Part shown: positions 52,401 through 60,218 of the stretch, piece after piece
How the letters are laid out: the number at the start of each line of letters is the position of its first letter
Position numbering within the stretch: the first letter of the stretch is position 1
DNA from: Trebonia sp963785645
GTDB taxonomy: Bacteria > Actinomycetota > Actinomycetes > Streptosporangiales > Streptosporangiaceae
Length of the DNA stretch: 64,000 bases
NCBI GenBank assembly: GCA_963785645.1
Contig: CAWAWG010000004.1
Location: 496,001-560,000 of the forward strand
Direction of reading: 5' to 3'
The notes under the pieces: model-generated
What the model was told of the DNA's origin: nothing
What the model saw: the letters and a program-made list of their open reading frames with translations, nothing else
Databases searched by the model: none
Made by a program: the position numbers and the translations under genes

Positions 52401-52567
52401 CTGACGTTGTGATCCTGCTGCACCGCGAGGACGCCTATGAGCGTGAGTCGCCGCGGGCGGGCGAGGCGGACCTGATCGTCGCCAAGCACAGGAACGGCCC
52501 GACCGCGACGGTGACGGTGGCCTTCCAGGGCCACTACAGCCGCTTCGTCGACATGGCCCCTGGCTAG
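49487..52567 (+). CDS. dnaB: Replicative DNA helicase DnaB with two inteins
   Basis: The hexameric 5'-3' helicase of the replication fork. The precursor has 1026 residues; removing two inteins leaves 450, a normal DnaB length. The N-domain begins PPHDVAAEQCVLGGMLLSKD. The RecA-like core has Walker A AARPAVGK|S interrupted by intein 1, Walker B LKLVIIDYLQLMS, and SQLNRGPEQR...SDLRESG interrupted by intein 2, resuming SIEQDADVVILLHRED. ATG 49487 follows GGGGAGGAGG. Both insertion points fall in essential ATPase motifs, so splicing must be efficient. Confidence 0.96.
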   Translation: MSVAELPQRGEEFERMPPHDVAAEQCVLGGMLLSKDAISDVIEVIRPTDHYRPAHQLVHEAILDLYARGEPADPITVANELTRRGELTRIGGAPYLHTLIASVPTAANAGYYARIVRERAILRRLVEAGTRIVQFGYAGDGDADELVDRAQAEVYAVADRRTGEDYHALSEIMPAALEEIEAIGAHGGGLSGVPTGFSDLDALTNGLHSGQMVVIAARPAVGKALALDTPLPTPDGWTTMGEVQVGDYLIDAKGKPTRVVAATGVLQGRPCYEVEFSDGSIIIADENHQWLTWTRADATTPSSVVTTGAIAGSLQDHAVALTHTADLPAGAPQDTRWRFVTSVRPVFPRPVRCVQVDNEDELYLAGRGMIPTHNSALALDFARSAAIKHNLPTVVFSLEMGRNEITMRLLSAEARVPMHVMRTGQMGDDDWGRLAKRMSEVADAPLFIDDSPNMSLMEIRAKCRRLKQRHDLKLVIIDYLQLMSTPGKVESRQQEVSAMSRSLKLLAKELEVPVIALSQLNRGPEQRQDKKPMLSDLRESGCVTGDTRLLRADTGGEITLDELMTSGVQEIPVWSLDDRMKLVARTLTHAFASGVKEVFKVRLASGREIQATANHPFLTFGGWQPLGELIVGARIAIPCTSPSPLVERPLPEHELIMLGHLLGDGSFVRRQPIRYASIDEENLVAVTTAATHFGVTAVRDGYAEARCISLRLPAPYALARGRRNPIAEWLDSLGLFGLRSHEKFIPDPIFSLPKEQLALFLRHLWSTDGSVTVARSGNVRIYYSTTSGRMAQQLLMLLLRFGIVGRLRSIGNTYGHPQFTVDVTGVEDQSRFIDEIGVHGERGMLAEAARLRLREMSAVGRFDMIPSEVWARVREVLTERTMTRHGLQVAVGTRSRGDLDGEICPSRSRLARIAGVLEDSQLEMIASNDVFWDTISSIESIGFQAVYDATVLKTHNFIANGINLHNSIEQDADVVILLHREDAYERESPRAGEADLIVAKHRNGPTATVTVAFQGHYSRFVDMAPG
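50156..50608 (+). other. DnaB intein 1: mini-intein with class 3 features
   Basis: 151 residues with no homing endonuclease. It begins with Ala (ALALDTPLPTPDGW) rather than Cys/Ser. Block B is ADENHQWLTW with His65 and Trp67, block F is RCVQVDNEDELYLAG with Cys130, and the end is MIPTHN (Thr149, His150, Asn151) followed by Ser. Trp-Cys-Thr at these places is the signature of class 3 inteins, which use the block F Cys as first nucleophile. It splits Walker A between Lys and Ser (PAVGK|S). Confidence 0.9.
51110..52384 (+). other. DnaB intein 2: class 1 intein with LAGLIDADG homing endonuclease
   Basis: 425 residues starting Cys (CVTGDTRLLRADTGGEITL) and ending THNFIANGINLHN before Ser. Block B reads TANHPFLTF. 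The two LAGLIDADG-type motifs are visible as LIMLGHLLGDGSF and LALFLRHLWSTDGS, with the acidic residues kept (DG and TDG), so the endonuclease may be active. It is clearly akin to the intein in M. tuberculosis DnaB, at the same RESG|C site. Its DNA is more AT-rich than the flanking exteins, especially 52320-52390. Confidence 0.93.
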
Positions 52568-52815
52568 CCTTTATTTACCTGCTGCACTGGGAAACGGCAG
52601 CCCGGTTCGATGACCTCATGGCAGCGCCCGCATAATGTCAGGCCAGGGCAGGTGCATCGAGGCTTACCGGGTCGCTAGGCGGCACCGTCAAGGCTTCGAC
52701 TGGGTCGAATGCGTGACGTAGGCACTGGTGTCTTTTCTTGCGTTCGTAAGCTTGTCGCCTGCCGGTGGAAGTCCGGTTCGGGTAGCTGCCAGAAGCAGGA
52801 TTTGCGTCATCTACG

Positions 52816-53925
52816 ATGGCGGTCATGCCTCCCGACGATCTCGCCGCGCGCATCCGCAGCGCCTCAAGGTCCTGTCCCGACGCTGTCTCAGGGCGGGTCT
52901 TCCGCTCGCCGGCGCAGGCCTTCGCGGACCTGGCGCGGTCTTGCGCCGAGCTTGGCATCGAGGAGTGGGACTTGTACGGCGAGTCCGGCCCGGTTGGACG
53001 GCTCGAGTCGGAGCTTGCCGGGCTATTCGGCGTCGAGGCGGCGGCGTTCTTCCCGAGCGGGATCATGGCGCAGCAGGTGGCACTCCGGGTTCACACCGAT
53101 CGGGCGGGCATCCGCCGGGTGGCATTGCCGGACCTCAGCCACCTGCTGCTTCACGAGGAAGACGGCCCGCGCCTGCTGCACGGCCTCGAGATCAGCCTAC
53201 TGACCCGGGGCTTCGAGGCCCCGGCCGCGCGGCATGTCGAGGCGATACCCGGCAGGCTTGGCGCCGTGCTCGCCGAGCTGCCGTTGCGCGAGGCCGGCTG
53301 CTTGCTGCCGACCTGGGATGACCTGACGGAGCTTTCCCAGGCGTGCCGCGCCCGCGGTGTCGCGCTGCACTTCGATGGCGCGCGCATCTGGGAATCGCAG
53401 CCGTGGTTCGGCCGTCCACTGCCGGAGATCGCCGCGCTCGCCGACTCGCTCTACGTATCGTTCTACAAGGGGCTCGGCGGCATGGCCGGCGCTGCCCTGC
53501 TCGGTCCGGCCGACTTCATCGCGGAGGCGCGGCTGTGGCGGCGTCGCCAGGGCGGTACCATCTACCACCTGACCGCGGAGGCCGTCTCGGCGCTCGTCGG
53601 CCTGAATGACGAGCTCCCGATCGTCGCGGACACGGTGGCGTGGGCCCGCGCGTTCGCCGCCGAACTGCCGTCATTTATCGCCGTGCAGCCGGGCGTGCCG
53701 CACGCCAACCAGTTTCTCGCGTACGCCGCGGGCGACGCCGACGCGGTCAACGAGCGGCTGCTCGCCGTCATCGAGGAGCGCCGCATCGGACTCCCCGCCT
53801 GGCGGGCGGCACAGGAGCCGGGCCGGATCACCACCGAATTCGCCGTCTCCCGCGCGGCACTCAAGCTCGACCCCGCGGAGATGGCGGCGCTGGTCGCCAC
53901 AGCGATCGCGCCGAGCGTCGGCTGA
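52816..53925 (+). CDS. Threonine aldolase-like PLP enzyme
   Basis: A 369-residue fold-type I PLP protein of the beta-eliminating lyase / threonine aldolase family. Blocks: AAFFPSGIMAQQVALRVHTD (cofactor loop), VALHFDGARIWES (Asp for the pyridine N), and the PLP lysine in LYVSFYKGLGGMAGA. It differs strongly from the enzyme at 19402, so the two are not recent copies. Neither ATG 52816 nor ATG 52825 has a good ribosome site. The gap to dnaB (52568-52815) shows nothing distinct. The substrate is unknown. Confidence 0.82.
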   Translation: MAVMPPDDLAARIRSASRSCPDAVSGRVFRSPAQAFADLARSCAELGIEEWDLYGESGPVGRLESELAGLFGVEAAAFFPSGIMAQQVALRVHTDRAGIRRVALPDLSHLLLHEEDGPRLLHGLEISLLTRGFEAPAARHVEAIPGRLGAVLAELPLREAGCLLPTWDDLTELSQACRARGVALHFDGARIWESQPWFGRPLPEIAALADSLYVSFYKGLGGMAGAALLGPADFIAEARLWRRRQGGTIYHLTAEAVSALVGLNDELPIVADTVAWARAFAAELPSFIAVQPGVPHANQFLAYAAGDADAVNERLLAVIEERRIGLPAWRAAQEPGRITTEFAVSRAALKLDPAEMAALVATAIAPSVG

Positions 53926-54543
53926 GCGGCAGCCAGTGATCAGTCTGAACGGGTACAGCGTGCCGTGGTCAGATCCGCCTGGGGAATCGGGAGCATCCCT
54001 GCCGAGTGGCTGGCGGCGGTGCATGGATGGCCTGGGCTGCGTTCCAGTGACTTGGCCAGGCTTTGCACCCAGACGGCAGGCGGTGTGGCACGCGCGGAGC
54101 TGAAATGAGCCGAGGGATGAACCGGACGGCCGTGAGCCTGCGTGGGTCGATGGCAACGAACTCGGGGACGGCGCGATGCGCTGCCGAGTAGTTGCCAGTA
54201 AACCATCGATCACAACCGTGCTCATGGTTGCAAGTACCGCCGAGATGGCGACAGAGCACCGCACTGACCACGAGTCTGTCTGCTTCCTGCCGCTGACCGG
54301 GCCAGGTACGACGAGGAGTACCGGGCCGAGCTCCTGCAGCTGGCCGAATCGGGTAGTGGTCGCTGGGGACAGCTTGTGTACGCGCTGCACCAGCTTGCCA
54401 GCGTCCTCCGGATGAACAGCGTGCTTCGTACGGATTCGACCAGGAACTTAGCACCGTGAAAGATTTGTTGAAGGCGCATCGCGCGGGTAACTGCCCAAAA
54501 GATCGCTGACCATTCCGCCGCATGGCGTCAGGGGATTGGTGTC
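53926..54543. other. Gene-poor stretch with decayed coding sequence
   Basis: 618 bp between the lyase and the SDR gene. Short frames occur on both strands, but none is convincing as an intact gene. The only protein-like piece is at 54304-54459. The stretch looks like a degraded locus. Confidence 0.5.
54304..54459 (+). pseudogene. Remnant of an unidentified helical protein
   Basis: A 51-codon tail reading RYDEEYRAELLQLAESG then RWGQLVYALHQLASVLRMNS before TGA at 54457. The pattern (acidic helix, Trp, then a second helix) looks like the C-terminus of a real protein, but there is no start codon or matching upstream sequence in frame. The family was not identified. Confidence 0.35.
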
Positions 54544-55374
54544 TTGAGATATTACGCAGAACGGGTCGCGGTGATCACGGGTGCAGGATCGGGAATCGGC
54601 CGGGCTCTGGCCGTTCGCCTGGCTGCTGCGGGAGCGAGGCTCGCTTTGATTGACAATGATGCAGCTGCGGTATCGAGAGTCGCTATAGAGTGCAGAGATG
54701 CGGGAGCGCAATCCCGCGTGGACGTCATCGACGTCACGGATAGAGAGGCGCTTGTCGACAGCGCGGCCGCAATACAAGCCGAGTTCGGCCGCGTCGACAT
54801 GGTGTTCGCCGCCGCGGGAGTGATTCATACCGGAAGCCTGCTGTCTTCGGAATGGGCGGACCTTGACCGGGTGATCAATGTCAACCTCTTTGGTGTGCTC
54901 GGCACCGCGAAGGCGTTTCTGCCGTACATGATCGCCTCCGGCGACGGCCGACTGATCATATTCTCCAGCGGGTTCGGCCTGATGGCAGCGCCGCGTTACA
55001 GTGCGTACTGCGCCTCCAAGTCTGCGGTCAGCGCACTCGCCCAGTCGCTGCGCCTAGAGATGGCGCTCGCGGGACATCCCATTTCTGTCTCCTGCGTCTA
55101 CCCCGGAGCAATCAGGACTTCCATCGTTAGCCGCGGTACTTTCGCGGCCGACGTGAACCAGTCGTCGGTCACGGATGGCTTCCGGCGGCTTGCCCGGATG
55201 AATGCCGACAGGGCAGCGGAGATTATCCTGCGGCAGACAGGTCGGCGGGAAGGCCAGGTGCTGGTAGGGGTCGACGCGCGGATGGCTGCCTTGGTGGTAC
55301 GGGCCGCGGGGAGTTCCTACCCACGGGTTATGTCATGGGTGCTGAGAAGGCGCCGTCGGCTCTCATTCCTCTGA
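54544..55374 (+). CDS. SDR family NAD(P)-dependent oxidoreductase
   Basis: A 276-residue classical short-chain dehydrogenase. The cofactor motif is VITGAGSGIGRALAVRLAAA, the NAAG-like block is VFAAAGVIHTG, the catalytic Ser is in IIFSSGFGLMAAP, and YxxxK is YSAYCASKSA. The basic C-terminal end suggests membrane association. It appears to start at TTG 54544 after AGGGG; there is no nearby ATG or GTG in frame. Slightly lower GC at the 5' end than its neighbours. The substrate is unknown. Confidence 0.85.
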   Translation: MRYYAERVAVITGAGSGIGRALAVRLAAAGARLALIDNDAAAVSRVAIECRDAGAQSRVDVIDVTDREALVDSAAAIQAEFGRVDMVFAAAGVIHTGSLLSSEWADLDRVINVNLFGVLGTAKAFLPYMIASGDGRLIIFSSGFGLMAAPRYSAYCASKSAVSALAQSLRLEMALAGHPISVSCVYPGAIRTSIVSRGTFAADVNQSSVTDGFRRLARMNADRAAEIILRQTGRREGQVLVGVDARMAALVVRAAGSSYPRVMSWVLRRRRRLSFL

Positions 55375-55490
55375 TTAGGCGGCATCCACGGCCTTGCCGG
55401 CGCATTCCGGCACCTCGCTTGGATAAGCTTTCCGATCCCTCCGCGCTTACCCCGCACCTTGACCTTGCAGCCCCAGAAGCAGCTAATTTC

Positions 55491-56165
55491 TCACCGGTCT
55501 GGCCAGCAGATGGCTAATTGGCCAGACCGCTGCGGGCTCGCACTGATGATTCTCGATGCGATGAGAGGCGATTTCGGCAGCGGGTGGTTCGCGTCCCCGG
55601 CCCGGAGCCCCTCGATCGTGAGGGCCGCGAACCGGCGCGCGGCCGCGACCCGGTCTCGGGCGGGGATGGTCGTAAGCCCCCGCCCGGCAAGCAGCACAAG
55701 CATGAAGTCATCAAGCACGAAGTCGGTCCGCAGTTCCCCGGCCGCGATGGCTCTGCGGCTGATCGCGGCGATCTCCCGGGTCAGCACGGCACGGTGGGCG
55801 GCGAAGTCGATCGCGCTCGGGTACTCCGCCATGAATGCGTCGGTGAAGCCCTGGTTCCGCGCGTTGAGCACGGTGACTCGCTCGATGACGCTGCAGAACC
55901 CGCGCCATGGGTCGGGGTCGGCGGCGGCCTCGCGGACGATCGCGCTGCAGGTGCCAAGTTCGTTCGTGAACGCTTCCAGCACGAGGTCTTGTTTCGTCGG
56001 GAACCGCCGGTAGAGGGTCGCGGGCCCGACTCCTGCCCGCCGCGCGATCTGGCGCATCGTGACGCCGAGTCCTGATTCGGCGAATAGCCCGCGGGCTGCT
56101 TCGAGGACGCGATCACGGTTGTCTTGCGCGTCGGAGCGGAGCATGTGAGGCAATGTCCCGGTCAT
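55491..56165 (-). CDS. TetR family transcriptional regulator
   Basis: A 224-residue repressor-type protein. The helix-turn-helix is MRQIARRAGVGPATLYRRFP with TKQDLVLEAF following. The C-terminal ligand domain runs through MAEYPSAIDFAAHRAVLTRE and LDDFMLVLLAGRGL. It is divergent from the quinone oxidoreductase gene with 88 bp between, so it most likely controls that gene. The ATG at 56165 has GAGAGG very close; ATG 56144 is an alternative. The frame is open far upstream but antisense to the reductase there. Confidence 0.85.
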   Translation of the reverse strand: MTGTLPHMLRSDAQDNRDRVLEAARGLFAESGLGVTMRQIARRAGVGPATLYRRFPTKQDLVLEAFTNELGTCSAIVREAAADPDPWRGFCSVIERVTVLNARNQGFTDAFMAEYPSAIDFAAHRAVLTREIAAISRRAIAAGELRTDFVLDDFMLVLLAGRGLTTIPARDRVAAARRFAALTIEGLRAGDANHPLPKSPLIASRIISASPQRSGQLAICWPDR

Positions 56166-56178
56166 TCCTCTCACTATA

Positions 56179-56206
56179 GCTAAGTGGACGAGGGCGTCCG
56201 CTAGCG
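56179..56206. promoter_or_regulatory. Putative TetR operator
   Basis: An imperfect inverted repeat in the divergent promoter: gctaagtggacg and cgtccgctagc around aggg. It sits between the TetR and oxidoreductase starts. Confidence 0.45.
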
Positions 56207-56253
56207 TCTCACCCTGGGCAACAACCCCGTAGCTGACGACCAGGAGGAAAGAT

Positions 56254-57219
56254 ATGCGCGCAGTGGCCATCCGAGCCTTCGGCGATCCCGACGGCATGGT
56301 CGTCGTCGACCGGCCCGCGCCCGCCCCGGCGCCCGGCGAGGTGGTGATCCGCACGGAGGCGATCGGGGTCGGCGGCGTCGACGCGGTGATCCGCCGCGGC
56401 ACGCTCGGCGGATACGGATTCCCGGAAGGGATGATCCCGGGCAGTGAGGTCGCCGGGATTATCACCGCGGTCGGCGAAAGCGTGGACGGGGCCTGGATCG
56501 GACGCCGGGTCTGGGCGTTTACCGGCGTACGCGGTGGCGGGTACGTCGAGGAGGCAGTCGCCCGGACGGACGACGTCGTGGAGCTTCCGGCGGGACTGTC
56601 CTCAGCGGACGCCGTCACGATCGGCAGCGCGGCGCCGGTCGCGCACTTCGCGTACGAGCACGCACACCTGCGCGCAGGCGAGACCGTGCTTGTGCGCGGT
56701 GCGGCGGGGAGCATCGGCATTGCGGCCGTCGAACTCGCGGCCCGCGCCGGAGCGGGAGCGGTGGGCGTCACCACCTCGTCCGCGGAACGCGGGAAACGGC
56801 TCCGGTCGCTCGGGGCCACGCACACGCTCGACCGCGCGGGCACTGGCGACGAGTCGGCTCCGGACGTGTTCGACGTGATCATCGACATTGTCGGTGGGCC
56901 TGACCTGCCGTCGTTTATTCAGCGGCTCGCGCCGAACGGCCGGCTGGTCGCGGTCGGCCTCGTCGGCGGGTACCCGCCTGCGGACTTCGGCACGGCGATC
57001 CTCGGCGCGTTCCAGCGCTCGATCTCCTTCGGCACCCTGAGCCTCGACACCGTTCCCCGAGCTGAACTGGCACGCGTCCGGACAGAGCAGTTCGCCGCGG
57101 CGGCCAGGGGAGAGATCCACGCAGTCGTGCATGACATCATGCCGCTCGACGCCGCCGCGGACGCCCACCGCCGCATGGACGCGGGCGAAGTGTTCGGCCG
57201 CATCGTGCTCGTCCCCTGA
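56254..57219 (+). CDS. Zinc-binding-type / quinone oxidoreductase (MDR family)
   Basis: A 321-residue medium-chain reductase, NADPH:quinone oxidoreductase-like. The N-terminal GroES-like domain has PGEVVIRTEAIGVGGVDAVI and IPGSEVAGIITAVGESV. The Rossmann motif is VLVRGAAGSIGIAAVELAAR, followed by GATHTLDRAG. There are no zinc Cys ligands, which fits the quinone reductase branch. GAGG lies 8 bases before the ATG. It is probably repressed by the adjacent TetR and may detoxify quinones or enones. Confidence 0.88.
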   Translation: MRAVAIRAFGDPDGMVVVDRPAPAPAPGEVVIRTEAIGVGGVDAVIRRGTLGGYGFPEGMIPGSEVAGIITAVGESVDGAWIGRRVWAFTGVRGGGYVEEAVARTDDVVELPAGLSSADAVTIGSAAPVAHFAYEHAHLRAGETVLVRGAAGSIGIAAVELAARAGAGAVGVTTSSAERGKRLRSLGATHTLDRAGTGDESAPDVFDVIIDIVGGPDLPSFIQRLAPNGRLVAVGLVGGYPPADFGTAILGAFQRSISFGTLSLDTVPRAELARVRTEQFAAAARGEIHAVVHDIMPLDAAADAHRRMDAGEVFGRIVLVP

Positions 57220-57292
57220 CAGAGACCGGCAGTCCACGCGCTCCGGTCGGCGAGGCCAGTGAATTCGAGCAAGAACGCGCCAGGGTAAAGTC

Positions 57293-57580
57293 GCCATTAC
57301 CGTTGGAAAGGGATAGCCCGGGCGGCAGTGAGCCGGACGTAACCGACCAGGTAAAAGGCGGGAAAGAACCGTTCACTCCCACGGTCTGGCTGTAACTCGT
57401 GCCCACGGTGCCAGACGACAGGGAGGCGGTGGTGATCGACGGGTCCCCGGTTCCCTGTGCTGGGGCGGCATTTGCCGGGCCTGATAGGACCAGGGCAACC
57501 GCCAGGACCAGCGCCCCGGCCAGCGGCAAGAACCGCAATGACCGAAGCGAAAGCAATGACCGGAGTCTTATCCGAATCAC
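57293..57580 (-). pseudogene. Truncated secreted Ig-like (He_PIG) domain protein
   Basis: A signal peptide (FLPLAGALVLAVALVLSGPANA) and the first part of a putative Ig domain (TVGTSYSQTVGVNGSFPPFT, GSLPPGLSLSNGNG). Homology stops abruptly at about 57293, and the frame then runs antisense into the oxidoreductase as Arg-rich nonsense. The gene lost its 3' part at this junction. Confidence 0.65.
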
Positions 57581-57821
57581 GGGGCGTCCTCCCTGTCGAG
57601 GTGGCTAGGCCAAAGAGAGCGCATGCCGAAACCGGAGAAATATGCTGATTGATCCCGCTCCGATGGAGCAGTGTAGACCCATCTTTAGTCGCAATTAAAG
57701 AAATAAGCACATCATCGAGCTAAATTGTTACCTCTAAACCAGTATCGGACGTAAGAAGCAAAGCGCTCTTGCTATCCGGGGTCGGCAGTCGCTGGCGCCG
57801 GAACATCCGGGCTGACTGGAG
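57581..57821. other. AT-rich non-coding gap
   Basis: A 241-bp gap with a distinctly AT-rich stretch (57680-57760) unlike the surrounding high-GC sequence. It may hold the promoter of the truncated Ig gene. No gene is supported. Confidence 0.4.
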
Positions 57822-58952
57822 TCAGGACTGCCCGGCGTTGACGAAGAAGTCGACCATGCTCTGCGGCGCGTTGTCGCCCAACATGAGTTTCTGTATCAGG
57901 TCCGCGTCGACCGCCTCCGCTGCGGCCCGGGCAAACATGGCTTTCTCGTGCTGCGCGAGTGCGGCCTCCGGGTCGTCGGGGTGGGCGGCGATGGCTTCCC
58001 CTAGTTGCGACCCGTCGTACATGGCTAGGTTGGCGCCCTCTCCCGACGGGGGCATGAGGTGGGCGGCGTCACCCAGGAGGGTCACCCCGGGCACCCGCTC
58101 CCAGCGGTGCGCAGGCGGCAGCGTGTGCAGCGCCCGCAGCACCGGCGGAGTCTGGCCGTCGGTGATCAGTGCGGTGAGCTCCGAGGCCCAGCCGTCGAAC
58201 TCCGCGGCTACTCGGGCCACCGCCCCTTGTCCGTCTTGGAAGTCGATGGCGGCGAACCAGTCGGCCGGCTTGCTCAGCGCCACGTAGGTGTGCAGGGTAG
58301 CGCCGGGCTCCCGGTGGGCCTGGATACCCTTGCCCGGCGCGAGTGCGGCCATTGCGCCGCTGCCGACCGCGCGCGCGGCGGCCGGATGGCGGCTGTCCGC
58401 GTCGTACAGGTAGGTCTCGACGTAGGACGTGCCCACGTACTCGGGCTTGGCCCTGGACAGCAGCGGACGGATCCGCGACCACGCCCCGTCCGCGCCGACC
58501 AGCAGGTCGGCCGTCACGGTCGTCCCGTCGGCGAACGTCACCTCATGCCGGCCGTCGGCCAAGGTGACGGCCGCGGTGACCTTGTGGCTCCACCGGACGG
58601 TCCCGGGCGGCAGCGACTCGAGCAGGACGCGGCGCAACTCACCCCGTGGGACCTCGGGGCGGCCGCTGGTTCCATGATCGGGCTCGTCGAGGAGCACGGC
58701 CCCGTTCTGGTCAAGGATGCGCATTGCCTCACCACCGTGATGGATCAGGCCGAGGAACTCCTGGAACAGGCCGGCCGCCTTCAGCGCGAGCTGACCGTTG
58801 TGCCGGTGAATGTCGAGCATGCCGCCCTGTGCGCGGGCGGCTGGCGACGCCTCGCCCTCGTAGACCGTGGCCGGGATGCCGTGGACGTACAGGACGCGGG
58901 CGAGCGTCAGCCCGCCCAGCCCCGCTCCGATGATCGTGACTGGGGTGGTCAT
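57822..58952 (-). CDS. FAD-dependent monooxygenase, TetX-like
   Basis: A 376-residue flavoprotein monooxygenase of the PHBH/TetX group. The FAD motif is IIGAGLGGLTLARVLYVHG, the DG motif is DLLVGADGAWSRIRP, and the GD motif is LLGDAAHLMPPSGEGANLAM. It begins MTTPVTIIGAG and has the RGELRRVLLE motif typical of TetX-like proteins. Many relatives act on aromatic polyketides or are of unknown substrate; tetracycline inactivation cannot be claimed. Four TetR-type operators separate it from a divergent tetR gene. Confidence 0.85.
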   Translation of the reverse strand: MTTPVTIIGAGLGGLTLARVLYVHGIPATVYEGEASPAARAQGGMLDIHRHNGQLALKAAGLFQEFLGLIHHGGEAMRILDQNGAVLLDEPDHGTSGRPEVPRGELRRVLLESLPPGTVRWSHKVTAAVTLADGRHEVTFADGTTVTADLLVGADGAWSRIRPLLSRAKPEYVGTSYVETYLYDADSRHPAAARAVGSGAMAALAPGKGIQAHREPGATLHTYVALSKPADWFAAIDFQDGQGAVARVAAEFDGWASELTALITDGQTPPVLRALHTLPPAHRWERVPGVTLLGDAAHLMPPSGEGANLAMYDGSQLGEAIAAHPDDPEAALAQHEKAMFARAAAEAVDADLIQKLMLGDNAPQSMVDFFVNAGQS

Positions 58953-58995
58953 GATTGTCTTCCTTCCGCTGTGCCGGGAGTGTTGCCGAGCTTGA

Positions 58996-59089
58996 TGGAA
59001 CAGTGTTCCATCACCTAGAATGGAACAGTGTTCCAGTGATTGTCAACCTGGAATGCCGTTCCAAGATCGTTTGCTGGAATAACATTCCA
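58996..59089. promoter_or_regulatory. Four tandem palindromic TetR operators
   Basis: Perfect or near-perfect TGGAAY-N3-RTTCCA palindromes at 58996-59010 and 59021-59035 (both TGGAACAGTGTTCCA), 59049-59063 (TGGAATGCCGTTCCA) and 59075-59089 (TGGAATAACATTCCA). Centres are 25, 28 and 26 bp apart. They fill the gap between the monooxygenase start (58952) and the tetR start (59109). Confidence 0.9.
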
Positions 59090-59108
59090 GCAGTGTCAGG
59101 AGGAGTGG

Positions 59109-59792
59109 ATGTCGACCAAGGAACCACGCCCGGAGCGGCGTGAGGAACCTCTGACCCGGGACCGCACCGTCCAGGCCGCGGTCGAGTTGCTCGACAGCTC
59201 CGGCGAGGGCGGGCTCACGTTCCGCGTGCTGGCTGAACGCCTCGCCACCGGCCCGGGAGCCATCTACTGGCACGTGTCCGGCAAGAGCGAGCTACTCGGC
59301 GCCGCGATGGAGGCCGTGCTGGCCGACACGGTCATCACCGGTAGCGCCGGTGCAACACCGCGGCACGCGGTCCGCACCCTGGGCCTGGGCGTCTTCGACG
59401 CAATCGATGTCCACCCCTGGCTGGGAACCCAGCTCTCGCTCAATCCGCTGCGGTCGCCGATGCTGCGGGTCTTCGAGAGCCTCGGACGGCAGGTCCGCGC
59501 GCTTGGAGTACCGCCCGCGGCCGAGTTCACGGCGACTTCCACGCTGCTGAGCTACATCCTCGGCGTCGCCGGGCAGAACGCCGCGAACGGGCACGCGTTC
59601 GAGCCCGGCACCAGCCGGGCCGAGTTCCTCGCCGCCGCGGCGGCCGTCTGGGCCGACCTCGACCCGGACGAGTACCCCTTCACCCGCAGTGCCGCGGATC
59701 GGTTGCGCGACCATGACGATCGCGCCGAGTTCCTGGCCGGCCTCGATCTTGTCCTGGCCGGAATCATCGCCGCACTGGTCCCGCCACGATGA
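59109..59792 (+). CDS. TetR family transcriptional regulator
   Basis: A 227-residue regulator with the helix-turn-helix LTFRVLAERLATGPGAIYWH followed by VSGKSELLGAAMEAVL. The C-terminal ligand domain (TetR_C-like) includes HPWLGTQLSLNPLRSPMLRV. ATG 59109 has AGGAGG just upstream; the upstream open frame covers the operators and is not coding. It is divergent from the TetX-like monooxygenase and should repress both genes through the shared palindromes. Confidence 0.9.
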   Translation: MSTKEPRPERREEPLTRDRTVQAAVELLDSSGEGGLTFRVLAERLATGPGAIYWHVSGKSELLGAAMEAVLADTVITGSAGATPRHAVRTLGLGVFDAIDVHPWLGTQLSLNPLRSPMLRVFESLGRQVRALGVPPAAEFTATSTLLSYILGVAGQNAANGHAFEPGTSRAEFLAAAAAVWADLDPDEYPFTRSAADRLRDHDDRAEFLAGLDLVLAGIIAALVPPR

Positions 59793-59810
59793 GCGACTGA
59801 CGCGGGCCAG

Positions 59811-60206
59811 TTAGGGCAGGGGTTTGCCGCTGCCGTCGTAGCCGATCCTGGCTTGGGCGACGTCCGCGAGGTGGTCCGCTGACCAGTTGACGAGAGCGGC
59901 GAAGACGGGCGCGAGGCTGCGTCCGAGGTCGGTGATCTCGTATTCGACGCGCGGGGGGATCTCAGGGTGCATGGTGCGCGAGACGAGCCCGTCTCGCTCG
60001 AGCTGGCGCAGCCGCTGGGTCAGGACCTTCGCGGTGATGCCGTCGACGAGGTCCCGCAGGTCGTTGAACCGCTGCCGGCCGTGCGCGTTCAGCTGCCACA
60101 GGATGGGCGTGGTCCACCGGCTGAACACGATGTCCACGACTGGTGCGATGGGGCAGCCTGCCACGGCTGGCCCCGCTTCCGGCGCTATGGCGTGCGTCAC
60201 ATTCAC
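59811..60206 (-). CDS. HxlR family transcriptional regulator
   Basis: A 131-residue winged-helix regulator: CPIAPVVDIVFSRWTTPILW with RFNDLRDLVDGITAKVLTQR, LRQLERDGLVSRTMHPEIPP and RVEYEITDLGRSLAPVFAAL, all standard HxlR blocks. The single N-terminal Cys could sense redox or electrophiles, as in some family members. It is divergent from an MFS exporter (82-bp gap), which it probably controls. Confidence 0.9.
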   Translation of the reverse strand: MNVTHAIAPEAGPAVAGCPIAPVVDIVFSRWTTPILWQLNAHGRQRFNDLRDLVDGITAKVLTQRLRQLERDGLVSRTMHPEIPPRVEYEITDLGRSLAPVFAALVNWSADHLADVAQARIGYDGSGKPLP

Positions 60207-60218
60207 TCCAGTTTCCTC

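Noticed and set aside
53671..54390. A 239-codon minus-strand frame in the stretch after the second aldolase
   Set aside because: It runs antisense into the aldolase gene, contains mixed low-complexity residues and resembles no protein family.
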